From assembly GCF_022539665.2 (NCBI RefSeq), contig NC_081334.1, forward strand, positions 8,774,424 through 8,838,423: a DNA stretch of 64,000 nt, read 5' to 3'. The stretch is from Daphnia carinata. Lineage: Eukaryota > Arthropoda > Branchiopoda > Diplostraca > Daphniidae. Made by a program: the position numbers and the translations under genes. Shown piece after piece: positions 40,092 through 53,261 of the stretch. Each line of letters begins with the position of its first letter. Within the stretch, counting starts at the first letter, position 1. Under the pieces are notes generated by a model. That model did not search any database and had not been told where the DNA came from. It saw nothing but the letters and a program-made list of their open reading frames with translations.

Positions 40092-43000
40092 TCAAACCGA
40101 AATATCAATCACACCAATCCTCTTCCGCATGTCTTGAAAAACCGGTCCGCCCAGCGCCTTAGTTAGGATGTCGGCCAGTTGGTCCTTCGTTCCCACGTAG
40201 TCGACTGCAACGATTTGTCTCTGGTACTGCTCTCGAATGTAGTGGAACTTCACATCAATGTGTTTGGTTCTGCGATGAAATTCTGCGTTCGACACCAGCT
40301 TGATGGCTCCTTGGTTATCACATAGTAGTGTTGTTGGCTTGATTTGAGCGGTGCCAATACTGTGGAGGAGTCTCCGCATCCAGGTGACTTCTTTAGTGGC
40401 CTCACACATCGCGACGTACTCCGCCTCAGTGGTTGAGAGCGACACGCAGGATTGTCGACGACTAGCCCATGTTATTGGTCCTCCATGAAAAATGAGGAGG
40501 TAGCCGGTAGTTGAGCGACGCGATTGTACATCTCCAGCGTAGTCGGAATCTGAGTACGACAATAGCAGATCAGGCGATCCAGTGGTGTGGTAGGAGATTC
40601 CGTGGCTCGCAGTATCCTTAAAGTACATCATGATTCTCCTCACAGCAGTCCAATGAGCAGCTTTTGGTTTACTGCAACGTTGCGCCACTTTTCCGACGGC
40701 GTAGGCTATATCCGGGCGGGTGCAGACCATTAGATACATAAGAGTCCCCACTGCTTCTCGGTAAGTTGATTGGTCAAAGTCTTGTTTGTCCTTTCCCTCT
40801 CCAAAGGTGGCAGCCATGAGATCCGTGAAGGGATCGGCAGGAACAATCTTTGAGTTGCAATTTGTTAGGCCGAATCGATCCAACATCCGACGAACATACT
40901 GCTCTTGAGATAGAGTGATAGTTAGAGTTGGACGGTCTCTTGCAATCTTAATCCCGATAAAGAAGTTCGCAGCATCAGAGGTTATTTCCAGTTGATCACG
41001 CAGATAGTTAATGACTTTTGCAAGGCCCTCTTTACGGGTTCCACAGAGCAGGCCGTCATCTACCCAGATAGCCAGGATAAGGACTTCATCTCGATCTTCG
41101 CGAAAATAAACACAAGAGTCTGCATCGCTACGATTAAATCCAAACAAAACCAGAAAACTGTCGAACTTTTCATTCCATGATCTGGACGCCTGTTTCAGCC
41201 CATAGAGGCTCTTCAGCAGCCTGCATACTTTAGTCGGATGATTGGGTGTACTGAGGCCTTCAGGTTGGTCCATATAAATTTCTTCAATGAGATCACCGCG
41301 CAAAAACGCAGTTTTTACATCCAGCTGCATTATTTCGAGGTTACGCGCTGCTGCTACTGCCAGTACTGTTCGCACCGATTCATGTCGAACAACAGGGGCA
41401 TAAGTTTGATCATAGTCAACCCCCGCTCTCTGCGAGAATCCTTTTGCAACTAAGCGAGCTTTAAAACGAGTTGCCTTTCCGTCAGCATCGTGTTTGATTT
41501 AGAAGAGCCATTTGTTCTTAACCGTACGCCGGCCGAGTGGAAGATCTTCCAGGCACCATGTTTTATGAATGGCAAGAGAGTCAATTTCTTCTTTCATAGC
41601 AGCTTTCCACTCTTCTGACTGTGGAGACGAAATGGCCTCTTTGAATGACTTGGGCTCGTCTAACTCAAGACTAAGAAGGGCACCATCATAGACACTCAGG
41701 AAATTTTGGTCTTCAATTAGACGCCTCACCGGTTTACGAATCCTTGGAGATCTGATTGGAGGTGGGAACTGATTGATTTGTTCCATACCTTGACACTGAG
41801 GTTGAGTTCTGGCCGGTGATTCGAAACCATAAAAAGGTTCTTCGTCATCACGATGATGGAATTGATCGTCAATAGTTTCAGACTGCCGATCACCGTCTGC
41901 TGCCGATTCACTTACATCAGGAACGGGCTCGGCGGCACGTCCAGTGGGTGCTATTGCACCCCCGCCCTCTCCGTTTTCCCAATCAGTGTCTGACAGCAGG
42001 TCAGAGATAAGTGGCATAATTCCACCGGCTTGATCTTGATCAGGCTCTTCACCAAAGATAACGTCTCTAGAAATCTTAACTTTCTTTGTTGATGGATCAA
42101 AGAGACGGAAAGCCTTCTGAGTTTCACAATAGCCCACGAATACACATTTTAGACTTTTAGAGTCGAGTTTAGTGCGCTCATCCTTCGGGACGTGCATGTA
42201 GGCTACACTTCCAAATATTTGGAGATGAGAGAGATTCGATTTTCTTCCATGCCATCCCTCGTATGGAGTCTTGGATTCCATTGCAGAACACAGAACTCGG
42301 TTGAGAAGGTATACGGCGCACGCTGTTGCTTCGGCCCAAAACTGAAGTCCAAGTTTAGACGAGTGGAGCATACTTCTGAATGATTCAAGGATAGTACGGT
42401 TGTACCGTTCAGCTACTCCGTTTTGCTCGGGAGTCTTTGGAGCGCTGCTCTCATGGCGGATACCTTTTGTTTTCAACCATGCTTTAGATTCATTACTTAG
42501 ATACTCGCCGCCATTATCCGATCGAAGCGTGGTAATGGAATGTCCCGTCTCGTTTTCTAATTTGGCTGCATAGTTCTTCAGATGCTGAAAGGTTTCTGAT
42601 TTCTTTTTCATGAAGTTGACCACACCATATCCAGTGAAGTCATCGCGGAACGTAACAAAATAGAAAGATCCAGCAAGCGATGATGTTTTCATTGGCCCAC
42701 ACACGTCGCTGTGAACCAACTCTCCAATTCTGGAGGCTCTGGTTCTTCCAACAGTTGGGAAGGGAAGGCGATGTTGTTTTCCCATGATGCAACCCTCACA
42801 TGGTGATGGAACATTAGAATTCTTATCGATGAGTAGGCCGTCTGCCATTTCCAATTCAAACATTTTCTTGATCGTCTTGTGATTGACATGTCCCAGGCGT
42901 TCATGCCATATTTGAAGGGATTCTTGTCGTGCAACAAGGGCTCTATCGTCATTTTTCGATACAATCGACTCCATGTCCATGAGGTACAGCCTCTGACTAA

Positions 43001-44306
43001 CGCGGGATGCAGTTGCAACAATCTTTTCCTTTTTCATAAAGATCACGTGCTCTTTTTCAAAAATAGCTTTAATTCCACGTTCGGGGGCTGCTGAAAGGGA
43101 GAAAAGACTTCCTCCTAGATTTGGGGCAAACAGTACAGCTTGGATAACGCCTTCATTCCAGACACCGCCGACTCTTGTTCTGATTTTTATATCTCCAACA
43201 CCAAGCGCGAACACTGGTAAGTTATCCTTCCCAATGCCTCTGATGGCACGTGTTCCAGGCTGAATTGGTTCAAACGTTACAAAGGCTGATCTCTGGTCCG
43301 TCATATGCTGAGTGGCGCCGGAATCAGCATACCAGTGCTTGTTGTTCCGATCAAAAATGGTTGAGTAAAAAGCATAATCGACGTCAGATATCTTTACTTG
43401 CTTGGCATCATTCACATTAGGAGTAGTCTCTTTGGCACGAACAGAATTGGCGGCGAGAGCTGTTTCTCCTGCTGCATCGCGTTTCCCTTTTTCATACATC
43501 TCTTTTCTCCAGCAGTTTTCTTCCCGGTGATTTGACCTGTATTTCCCCCTTTTGCAGAAGTCACATTGAGGCCTCTTGTCAATTCCCGATTCAGTCTTTG
43601 AGTTGGATTGTTGTCCTTTGGATTCAGATGGAGATTGCCATTTAGTCTTCTTGTGAGCTGCCCAGAGTGCCGCATCGTCTTGTTCTTTGACAGTTAGGCT
43701 GGCCATCTTGTCCATGTTCTCTTCTGCCAGAAGTCGTACTTCCAGCATTCTAAGGGTTTTCTTATCCTCATCACAATTGTTCCATGCGGTCAAGAATGAC
43801 CTGTAGCTTGTTGGTAGGGACATGAGGATCTTCGTAATGTCATTTAACTTTCTTGCCAGTGATTCAATAGTAGAGATGTGACTCATCATGTTGTGTCCTG
43901 CTTCATACTTGTAGCTCATGAAACTCTCCAGTAACAAGTGACTGTTCTCTCTTGAGGTAAGTTCATATTGGGATTTTAAACGTTCCCACATCTTGTTTGC
44001 AGTTTGGCAGCATATCACGGTAAGTTGACAGTTGTCATCAAGAGAAGACAGGATAAGGTTACGAGCTGTAACATCACGTTTCTTCCATTGCTTGATGCTT
44101 GTGGTTCGGGCTGCAGCACTTGCTGCATTTGAGTTGTCAGCCAGGACTGCGATGGCTGTAGGTTCAAGATCTGATCCATCCACAACATCAAGTAGTTCGT
44201 AGCTTTCAAGAACAAAACTAACTCTTGATTTCCAGAAGCTGAAGCTCTTCCCATCAAACTTAGTACAATGAGAAATATCTTTCGCAGAAAAATTTCCGGA
44301 AGCCAT
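40092..44306 (-). pseudogene. gag-pol: Copia Gag-Pol polyprotein with one nonsense codon
   Basis: ATG 44306 (MASGNFSAKD). Gag: KFDGKSFSFWKSRVSF. Zinc-like CDFCKRGKYRSNHREENC. Protease: WYADSGATQHMT. Integrase: HERLGHVNHKTI, then HSDVCGP, LRSDNGGEYLS and PEQNGVAERYNRTI. RT: AIWVDDGLL, after LDVKTAFLRGDL. RNase H: SDSDYAGD, STTEAEYVAM, KHIDVKFHYIREQ. A TAA at 41499-41501 replaces a sense codon just before the RT body; the frame stays the same on both sides. Otherwise about 1400 codons are open. Gag and Pol share one frame, as is usual in copia-type elements. Confidence 0.93.
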
Positions 44307-44399
44307 CTTTGATTCTGTTAAAGAATATGATGTTCAGTGTTGGTTAATAGATTTGAATACGCAGCTTTGTTATTTTAATCAGATATACCTTAGTCAAAC

Positions 44400-44413
44400 C
44401 TGGGCCCATAACC
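44400..44413 (-). promoter_or_regulatory. Primer binding site: initiator tRNA-Met anticodon arm
   Basis: In sense GGTTATGGGCCCAG directly follows the 5' LTR. It is complementary to the anticodon stem-loop of initiator tRNA-Met (CTGGGCCCATAACC), not to the 3' end. This matches the half-tRNA priming known for Drosophila copia. Confidence 0.85.
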
Positions 44414-44637
44414 TGTTGGGTTTAATTAACAAATTACTTAACTGCTGACACTTCGTTGATACTTCTTTATTTGAGATTTTACTCCGCACGTGCGGTCGAC
44501 AAGACAAGTAGTTAGACACACATACAGTTCGTCTGAATTATAAGGGGAGAGCAGAGCAAAGTAAAAGGGGATACGAGTACAGCATCGCCAGATGGGTTAT
44601 AATAGGTTTGAAGGAATATATATCATATATTTCAACA
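44414..44637 (-). repeat. Copia 5' LTR (224 bp)
   Basis: Twin of 39861-40084. It is followed by TATAT and the satellite. Confidence 0.95.
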
Positions 44638-46276
44638 TATATTTGATGGTGTTTGAATGTAGATATTGAAACTCACTGTATCACACTATATTCACGATGA
44701 ATACACGTATATTTGATGCTGTTTGAATGGAGATATTGAAATTCACTGTATTACTCTATATTCACATTGAACACACGTATATTTCATACTATTTGAATGT
44801 AGATCATGAAACTGATGCTACCACACTATATTCACATTGAATACACGTATATTTGATGCTGTTTCAATGTAGATATTGAAACTCACTGTATCACACTTTA
44901 TTCACATTGAATACACGTATATTTGATACTGTTTGAATGGAGATCATGAAACTGATTCTATAACACTTTATTCACATTGAATAAACGTATATTTGATGCT
45001 GTTTGAATGTAGATATTGAAACTCACTGTATCACACTATATTCACATTGAATACACGTATATTTGATACTGTTTGAATGTAGATCATGAAACTGATTCTA
45101 CCACACTATATTCACATTGAATACACGTATATTTGATGCTGTTTGAATGTAGATATTGAAACTCACTGTATCACACTATATTCACATTGAATACACGTAC
45201 ATTTGATGCTGCTTGAATGTAGATATTTAAACTCATTATATTACACTATATTCACATTGAATACACGTATATTTGATGCTGTTTGAATGTAGATATGAAA
45301 CTGATTCTACCACACTATATTCACATTGAATAAACGTATATTTGATGCTGTTTGAATGTAGATCATTAAACTGATTCTATAACACTTTATTCACATTGAA
45401 TACACGTATATTTGATACTGTTTGAATTCAGATCATGAAACTGATTTTATAACACTATATTCACATTGAATAAACGTATATTTGATGCTATTTGAATGTA
45501 GATATTGAAACTCACTGTATCACAATATATTCACATTGAATACACGTATATTTGATACTGTTTGAATGTAGATCATGAAACTGATTCTATACCACTATAT
45601 TCACATTAAATACACGTATATTTGATGGTGTTTGAATGTAGATATTGAAACTCACTGTATTACACTATATTCACATTGAATACACGTATATTTGTTGCTG
45701 TTTGAATGTAGATATTGAAACTAAATGTATCACACTATATTCACATTGAACACACGTATATTTGATGCTGTTTGAATGTAGATCATGAAACTGATTCTAT
45801 AACACTATATTCACATTAAGTACACGTATATTTGATGGTGTTTGAATGTAGATTTTGAAACTCACTGTATCACACTATATTCACATTGAAACACGTATAT
45901 TTGATGCTGTTTGAATGTAGATATTGAAACTCCCTGTATCACACTATATTCACATTGAATACACGTATATTTGATGGTGTTTGAATGTAGATATTGAGAC
46001 TAAATGTATCACACTATATTCACATTGAATACAAGTATATTTGATACTGTTTGAATGTAGACCATGAAACTAATTCTACCACACTATATTCACATTGAAT
46101 ACACGTATATTTGATGCTGTTTGAATGTAGATATTGAAACTCACTGTATCACACTATATTCCCATTGAATACACGTATATTTGATGCTGTTTGAATGTAG
46201 ATCATTGAAACTGATTCTATAACACTATATTCACATTGAATAGACGTATATTTTATGCTGTTTGAATGTAGATATT
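44638..46276. repeat. 70-bp satellite, segment 4
   Basis: About 23 monomers, with alternation of the two types clearest around 44890-45170. It ends mid-monomer at 46276 against element D. Confidence 0.95.
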
Positions 46277-46408
46277 AAATTTGGAGCACGACTTGGGTGG
46301 ACTTGACTCAACAAGTGTCAAAAAGGTTGTGAAGTCCCTTGAAATTTCTTGCTGTTAAATACAAGTCGTTCGTTATGTGATCGTTGACTTTGTTTCGGAA
46401 AAACGCTT
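46277..46408 (-). other. Element D sequence after integrase
   Basis: Short unassigned sequence between the satellite and the integrase stop. No LTR is recognisable, so D seems truncated here. Confidence 0.4.
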
Positions 46409-48059
46409 CTAATTCCTATAACGCATTGGTAGTCTTCGATTTCTTAGCGGGCGTCCGGTAGCATTTTGGGGTGGCAATTCTTCAGGCTGATCGATGGCTG
46501 GCGCCACCTGTCGGGCCTCAGATTCCAAATTTATGGTAACTACATTGTTTTCGGGAATCGGTGTTGGATTATGACGGTTCAACAATATGTCAGCTTCGAT
46601 TGAGTTATCGTCAACCGAAACATGTATATCTTGAATTTCGTCGTTGAGGCATAATTGTTGTTTACTGTTAGCGTTGGCGTCCATTTTGTTTTCAGCCATT
46701 TCCAATTCCACGGTTTCCAATTCCACATTTTCCGCATCCACTACTTTTAGTGGACTTATTTCCATATCCACGTTTTCCGATTCACTTGTTGTTAGCTCCA
46801 TATCTTCCGCGTTTTTCCACGTTTGGGTGGAAATCGATTTACGAAATCGATTTTCGAACTTCGAAGGCGTCTCGATAGGGAGACAATGTTCGTCTTTCCA
46901 TAACATTGTTTCGTACAGGGGTTTTAGGCGGTTAACGTGAGTTCGTTGACAAATATACGAATTATCCGCAATATCAACTGTATTATTGGAATAAACTTTA
47001 ACAACTCTATAAGGACCTTTATATTTAGAGGTAAATTTCCTACTATCGCCCTCTTTAACTACCCTAATATCTAATAATACTCTATCTCCTACCATATACT
47101 GCTTTACATTCGCTCTTTTATTATATTGTTCCCTCTGACGGTTCCTTGCCTTTTCGCTCTCCTCACGGACGCGCTGGAAACTGTAACGCAAGCGTTCAGT
47201 CAAGTTACCTACGTAATCCGATGCGGAGGTAAATGTTTTTGGGGAAGCGTTAAGGAATTCATTAATAGGTATATTGGGATCTCTACCGTGCAGTAAATAA
47301 TACGGGGTTTCACATGTCGAAGAATGGACAGAACTACGGTAAGCAAATAAAACATCATCCAGCATATCTTCCCAGTTCTCATGTTCACCATCTTTTAATT
47401 CCTTTGTCAACATTGTTGTTAATGTTCGATTAAATCTTTCAGTCTCTCCGTTGCTAGCTGGATTGTAAGCAGTTGTTAATTTTTGATCAATTTTTAATTT
47501 TTTACAGAAATAACGGAATAGCTTCGACGTGAAATTGGTTTCACGATCAGAAAGAATAGCTTTAGGCATACCTTGTCTAACTATAATTGTCTTATATACA
47601 CAATCTGCTGTCGTCTGCGTGGTTTGATCTTTGAGCGCAACAGCTTCTACCCATCGGCTGAAGTAATCGGTAATAACTAAAATATAACTATTTCCATTAG
47701 GCGAAGCTGGCGTAATAGGACCCAAAAAGTCCATCCCAATGACTTGGAAAGGAGCCTTTGCTATTTCACGAGAATGCAAAAATGCTCTATATGTTGAAGA
47801 AGTGTTGGCGATTCATACCTCACAAGCTTGACAGTACTCTTTAATTTCCTTCCTCATATTTGGCCAATAATAATGATTCTTTATTTTCAAATAGGTTTTA
47901 TACAAAGCTAAATGTCCGCCCATCGGTGCGTCATGTAGTTCTTTGAGCACTAGATGGCGTAACGATGCAGGCAAGACTAACTGATGGTTAGTTTCATTTC
48001 TTTTGCTATCGGCAGGTGGCAGCACGTGCCGGTAAAGTGTACCATCAATAACTTCAAAG
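46409..48059 (-). pseudogene. pol: Element D integrase, left part of split gypsy element
   Basis: Zinc domain at 47813-48059 (HDAPMGGHLALYKTYLKIKN, CQACE). A stop follows at 47813 and the core is in another frame (46409-47779): MDFLGPI, LSDRETNFTS, NPASNGETERFNRTL, then a basic C-terminal domain (KFTSKYKGPYRVVKVYSNNT) and an acidic tail rich in Glu. The 5' side is cut by the LTR of element E at 48060 within the linker before the zinc domain. The matching gag, protease and RT are at 60790-63150. Confidence 0.85.
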
Positions 48060-48424
48060 TGTAATGATCCAATATATACTTTTATGTACACTTGGCGGTA
48101 GCCTATGCTATCCCTGAAGTAGGTGCGACGCGTAGTGTACATACTGCGTAATCACCTACTGAATGGGATCCGCTCCAACTCTGCTTAGTGCTATACCCCT
48201 GCAGCTTGGAGCTACGGTTGGCGCGTGGTGTATAACCATCACGCCACGACCTTGTCACGCTCCCGCCGTCTAAGCGTGATGCTAATTATCACCATGACGT
48301 GCGCTACTGTAGCTCCTTACTGGTATATAAACCTGTGCTTTTTCAATCATAAAAGGGAGTTGCCTTTGCTCTGTCATCTTGTACACTTGTACTGGGGATA
48401 ATAAACGGATATAAGAACCTTACA
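48060..48424 (+). repeat. Element E 5' LTR (365 bp)
   Basis: TGTAATGATCC ... CCTTACA. It contains a TATA box (TATATAAA, near 48323-48330) and AATAAA near 48404, so promoter and polyadenylation signals are plausible. Confidence 0.88.
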
Positions 48425-48426
48425 TT

Positions 48427-48443
48427 TGGAGGTCCCAACGAGA
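48427..48443 (+). promoter_or_regulatory. Primer binding site, tRNA-Gln (element E)
   Basis: TGGAGGTCCCAACGAGA, two bases from the LTR, identical to the site in A, F and locus C though the LTRs differ in length and sequence. Confidence 0.78.
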
Positions 48444-48544
48444 CCCTCAAATACATAAAACGTTCACCGTAATAAATCCTAAAATACATGAGTACTAGAT
48501 GAAGTAAGAGCGAAAACATACGAGCCCAAAGTTTACATAGACGA

Positions 48545-48553
48545 GGTAAGCGA
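48545..48553 (+). promoter_or_regulatory. Splice donor upstream of gag ATG (element E)
   Basis: GAG|GTAAGCGA precedes ATG 48554. Paired with the acceptor at 54972-54974 it would give an env mRNA that skips gag and pol. Confidence 0.62.
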
Positions 48554-51343
48554 ATGCATAGCACTTCTTTTCACAAAAATATACAAGTAGTGGCAACTCT
48601 AGAAACCAACCCGATCTACCCAGATTTACCCGTTGTAACCTTACCTCCACTATATCCTACCTTACCAACACAAAATTCTGAGACACAAACCCTCAAGGAA
48701 AATTTTGCTATGAAAGTGGAAAGAGTGGAAAGAGCTCGTAGAGCTAGAGCATAACTATCTCCTCGAGAAAAATAAAACCTACCAAACAACTTCGACAACA
48801 ACAAATATAAAACAATTGGAAGAAAGGAGAAAACTCTCTCACAGAGAGCTAAACAACGCTCTACAACTATACACTCACTCACTAATAAAGCAAAATCTAG
48901 AGACAACAGACGACACCACGTCACACGAGTTAATCAGCAAGACTACTGAAGCTTTAAAAAGTCAACTAGCGAAATCTGGCGAAGAAAATAATTTCTTCGA
49001 TGCTCTTATCCACCAGTTAAAGACAATCCACGGCAAAGAAAAAGAATTCCTTAGCAAAACGTTAGCTGTCCTTCAGAGTGAAACCCTACACCAGCAAGTA
49101 GAAGAGCAGCAAGTAAAAGATCAAATTACCGCAGAAAATACCAATCTACGAAAACAGATCAAGAGCAACAAGAAAAAGGCAAAGAGTTCAAAGTACACGC
49201 TCAGCAGCTCCTTAGAACGCCTGCAAGAAAGCAACGAGTCCTTGAAAAACTCACTTGAAAAAGCAAACACCCGAATTGCAGAGTTGGAGAGTGGTCTACA
49301 AAAATCACAAGAAGCTGAAAAATATTTCGAAGACCGACTGAAAAAGAAAGAAGAAATTACCGAGAGCGTTGAAAGAGAAGGGCAAGAGACAATTAATAAA
49401 CTTGAAGCAGAAAATTTCCAACTCCAAGAAAAACTAAACAGTACCAGGAAACAAATAGCAGTAAACGTTGAAAGACTAAAAGTACTAGAAACAGCTACAA
49501 ACGAAATAAAAACACAGTTAGACAAATCAAAAGCAGAAAAAGCCACACTAAATAAGACACAGGCAGAAACTGTTCCAAAAAAAAAGACCTTGAACGAGAG
49601 CTTCAGCAAGTAAAAAAGCAGACAGCAGAACAAGAAAATAAAATATCCCGCTTGGAGAATCGTATTGCAGAGTATAAACAACGAGAACTTTTATTCGTCG
49701 AAGCCGAAGAGATCGACACAGAACAGGACCAGCACAGAGAAGTAACAAAATTAATTAACGAAATACACGACCTATCCTCGTTAAGTGAAGTCCAAGATAA
49801 ATCACTACATTTTGAACTTGAAGCTGAGCAAATAACAGAACTGCAAAAAGTTATTGAGGTATTGGGAAAACAAGTTGAATCCCAAAGTAGAAATATAACA
49901 TACTTAGAAAAAGAAAACAATCATCTCAAAAGGACCATGGGTAAACACCACGACGATTCCACCAGACCGGACCAAGAGAGCAAAAAATATACCGCCGAAG
50001 AAGAGGCCATGATGAGTATAACTCAACCCATCGTGAGAGTGCTGGGAGAACTTTTTTCGAGAGAAGACAAAAAATCCATCCCGCCATTCAAAGGTAAAAG
50101 CACCGATAAATTAATTACCGAACAGCTCAAAGCAGCAGAACACGTGGCCCGAAACAATAACTGGGACGATGAGCAAAAGCTACGATTCTTCTCGGACCGA
50201 CTTAAAGGAGAAGCCATGGAATGGCATGAAACTTACGTTGATGAGAAAGGGAAAGAGCTGGAATATGGAGAATGGAAAGCAGCAATAATTGAAAGATTTC
50301 AAGATGTATTTGACATAGCAGCGCTGAAGAAAAAACTAACGAAGCTAAAGCAGAAACCAGAAGAAAATTGCAGAGCTTTCGTATCCAGCTTAAACAGCCT
50401 ATACGATACCGTAGAAGGAAAGGAAGAAAAACTGGACCAGGACAAAACCATAATAGAGGATCAATTATTTAATAAAGTGAAGAAGATGAGAGACACCACA
50501 AAGATAAAAATATTACTTCAAGGGATCCTACCCAAAGTGAAAGCGGAGCTATACCTCAGAATGCCAGAAAAATCTGACGACTTCGATTCACTTTGCAAAC
50601 AACTGTTCATATCAGAACAGATATTGCACGAAAAGGAAAACAATGAAGATAAAGAAATAACAGCAGTAATTGCAGGAATTACAGACCGTGAGAAAGAACA
50701 AGATCACGAATTGTCTAAACAAAAAACTGAACTAGAACAACTTAGCCAGAGATTATTAGAGATGGAGTGTTTTAATAAAGATCGTGAACCATCACAGGAA
50801 AGCAGTGTGCAGATAGCAGCCACCGACCGTTACAGCAACCACGGACGGCAGTCGAACATACGCCGAGGTAGACCAGGTTATCCCAGAGCACAGTACTCAG
50901 GCAGAGTCCGTTTCCGAGACACCTTAGACCGCAGCAGAGAGTCAGGTAATTCACGCAGTAGAGACCCGAGTTTTTCAAAAAGCAGAGAAGCGAGCCCATT
51001 TAGGAGAAACGACCATATACAACGTTGGAGGCATAACGCACCAATAAGGGATCGTGAGCCGACATACACAACAGACTTCCGACTCCAACGAAACCACCCG
51101 TATACGCATCAACCAAGAAGATACCAACAACCTTTCAGGCCTAACGACCACGCGGATAACAGGTACTCGCAACAAAACGATAACAATCGCCAATATCGCA
51201 GTACAGGAGTCCGAACCCCAGTAAACAGAGATATAATTTGTCATAAGTGTAACAAAAAGGGACACATAGCAAGAGAATGTTGGACCAATATGGCATTTAT
51301 GAATTATGCGAATCGCCAACAAATAGAATATATAAGATACTAA
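48554..51343 (+). pseudogene. gag: Element E Gag, with two frame breaks
   Basis: ATG 48554; open to 48754, then 48816-49613, then 49652-51343. The second break is at an A-run (49580-49588). The N-terminal block LPPLYPTLP and the long coiled coil (SNKKKAKSSKYTLSSSLE is almost identical in A) are followed by capsid (IPPFKGKSTDKLI, RLKGEAMEWHE). An Arg-rich region and the CCHC knuckle (CHKCNKKGHIARECW) close it. It overlaps the protease frame by about 67 bases in the -1 phase. Confidence 0.85.
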
Positions 51344-51959
51344 CCCGCAGTAGCATAAAATCGAATAAATTAGATTCTAACATACCCCAACTAATACGCA
51401 TACCCATTAGAATTTATGGAATAGTAATTAGAGCTTTGATAGACACTGGAGCAGCAGCCAGTCTAGTTTCCGCAGATACCTTACTCAGCATAAATGAGAA
51501 AGAACTAAAACAAATAAAAAAATAAAAATACACCCACGTTTAGGACCGTATCCGGTCAGACTCTAAAATCAATAGGACAATATGAGCTAACATTACCATA
51601 AATAATAACCACTTAATCAATCACTACTTCTATGCCATAGAAAAACTGAATGAAGATTGCATTTTAGGCTTAGATTTTCTATCTAACAATAACGTGAAAA
51701 TTAATACTAGAAATAGAGAAATATGCTATGACCATTTAGGAGTAGAACATAGCTATGGGCAGAATATACCATTGTATAACCTAACATTCGAGAATGCTGG
51801 AATTAAGATACCAATAATACCAGTACTTACTAAAAATCAAGAGGGAAAATTAACAGCAAAAGATCGCCGTAACTTAGAATCTTTTAGCCAGTGCGATATC
51901 TCGGAACAAGACAAGACGAAAGACAGCCAGCCTCCATAGCCACCACAATTCAATATCCC
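51277..51959 (+). pseudogene. pro: Element E protease, broken
   Basis: ALIDTGAAASLVS is visible, but the frame ends at 51525 within an A-rich run. A second open part (51694-51939) covers the C-terminal side, from just after CILGLDFL to the linker before RT. At least two breaks are present. Confidence 0.75.
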
Positions 51960-53261
51960 AGAATTTCAAACCGAAGTCTTAACAAAAATCAAAAACTTAC
52001 TTAACAAACATGAGCAATTATTTGCAGACAAAGAATCAGACCTTGGTCTCGTATCACGAGTAAAACATTTTATAATACCGGAAGCAGCATTCCGATAAAT
52101 CAACGACTCCGTAGAACACCTGAAGCGCTGAAAGAAACCGTAAAATCAAAAATCGAAGTAATGCTAAAAAATAAGATAATAAGGGAAAGTCACAGCCCTT
52201 TTGCCGCAGCCATTGTAATGGTACCCAAAAAAGATGGAGAAATGCGTATGTGCATCGACTATAGGCCGCTAAATAAAATTACAATTAAAGATAAATATCC
52301 ATTGCCAAGAATTGACGATACCGTGGATGCGTTGTGCGGGTCAATGTATTTTTAATCATTGGATCTTTTGAGCGGATACTGGCAAATCGAGATTGAAGAA
52401 AAGGATAAATATAAAACAGCTTTCATTTGCGAATTTGGAAAGTATGAATATAACAGAATGCCGTTTGGATTAACAAACGCACCAAAGTACGTTTCAAAGA
52501 GCAATGAATAACATTCTAAAAAACGTGCTGTACAAATTCGCCCTAGTATACTTAGACGATATAATTATATTTAGTAAATCGATTGAGGAACATATATTGC
52601 ACTTAGATAAAGTTTTCGAGCTTCTGGAAATTGCGGGAGTTAAGCTAAAAAGAAAGAAGTGTGAATTCTTTAAAGAAGAATTGGACTATCTAGGATACAT
52701 CGTTTCTAGAAAAGGGATAACACCAAATTTGAAAAAATTAAAAGCAATTATAGATTACCCCGCTCCCAAAAATACAAAAGAATTGAGTTCATTCTTAGGT
52801 TTGGCTAGTTACTACAGGAAATTTATCAGAGCTTTTGCTGATAAAGCTCATCCATTGACTGCGCTTACGAAAAAGACAGCAGAATGGAAATGGGGAGAGT
52901 CAGAAAGGGACGCCTTTAATTGTATAAAGAACTGTCTCATCACTAGACCTATCCTGAGTTATCCGGATTTTTCGCGCGACTTTATCATCTATACGGATGT
53001 GTCAGGGTATGGAATAGGAGCAGTCTTGGCACAAATACAATCTCTACCTCAATCAGCGGATTCAGGTGAGACTAACGAACAAGTTCTCAGTGAATCAGAC
53101 GACACAGAAGACGTCATTGCATACAGTTCCAACATCTGAATGACCGCGAAGCCAAGTGGTCCACCACATAGAAGGAAGCTTATGCGATCGTTCATGCAAT
53201 CGACGTATTCCGAACCTACTTATACGGACGTAAATTTACAGTATACACCGATCATCGACCT
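51960..53261 (+). pseudogene. pol: Element E reverse transcriptase and RNase H, broken
   Basis: RT fingers at 52161-52355 ([33 protein letters not shown]) stop at a TAA (52353-52355). After a frame change near 52485, the palm has an intact catalytic YLDDIIIF at ~52551. RNase H follows (YTDVSGYGIGAVLAQ) with a one-base break near 53136 and a TAG near 53171. Same domain order as element A. Confidence 0.85.

Larger units (their letters stand above)
39861..44637 (-). mobile_element. Ty1/copia retrotransposon inserted in satellite
   Basis: Two 224-bp LTRs (39861-40084, 44414-44637) differ at two bases. A TATAT duplication is present on each side (39856-39860, 44638-44642). The internal order on the minus strand is PBS, gag, protease, integrase, RT, RNase H, PPT. 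One nonsense codon interrupts a single long frame. Low LTR divergence marks a recent insertion; this is the youngest-looking complete element in the window. Confidence 0.95.
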
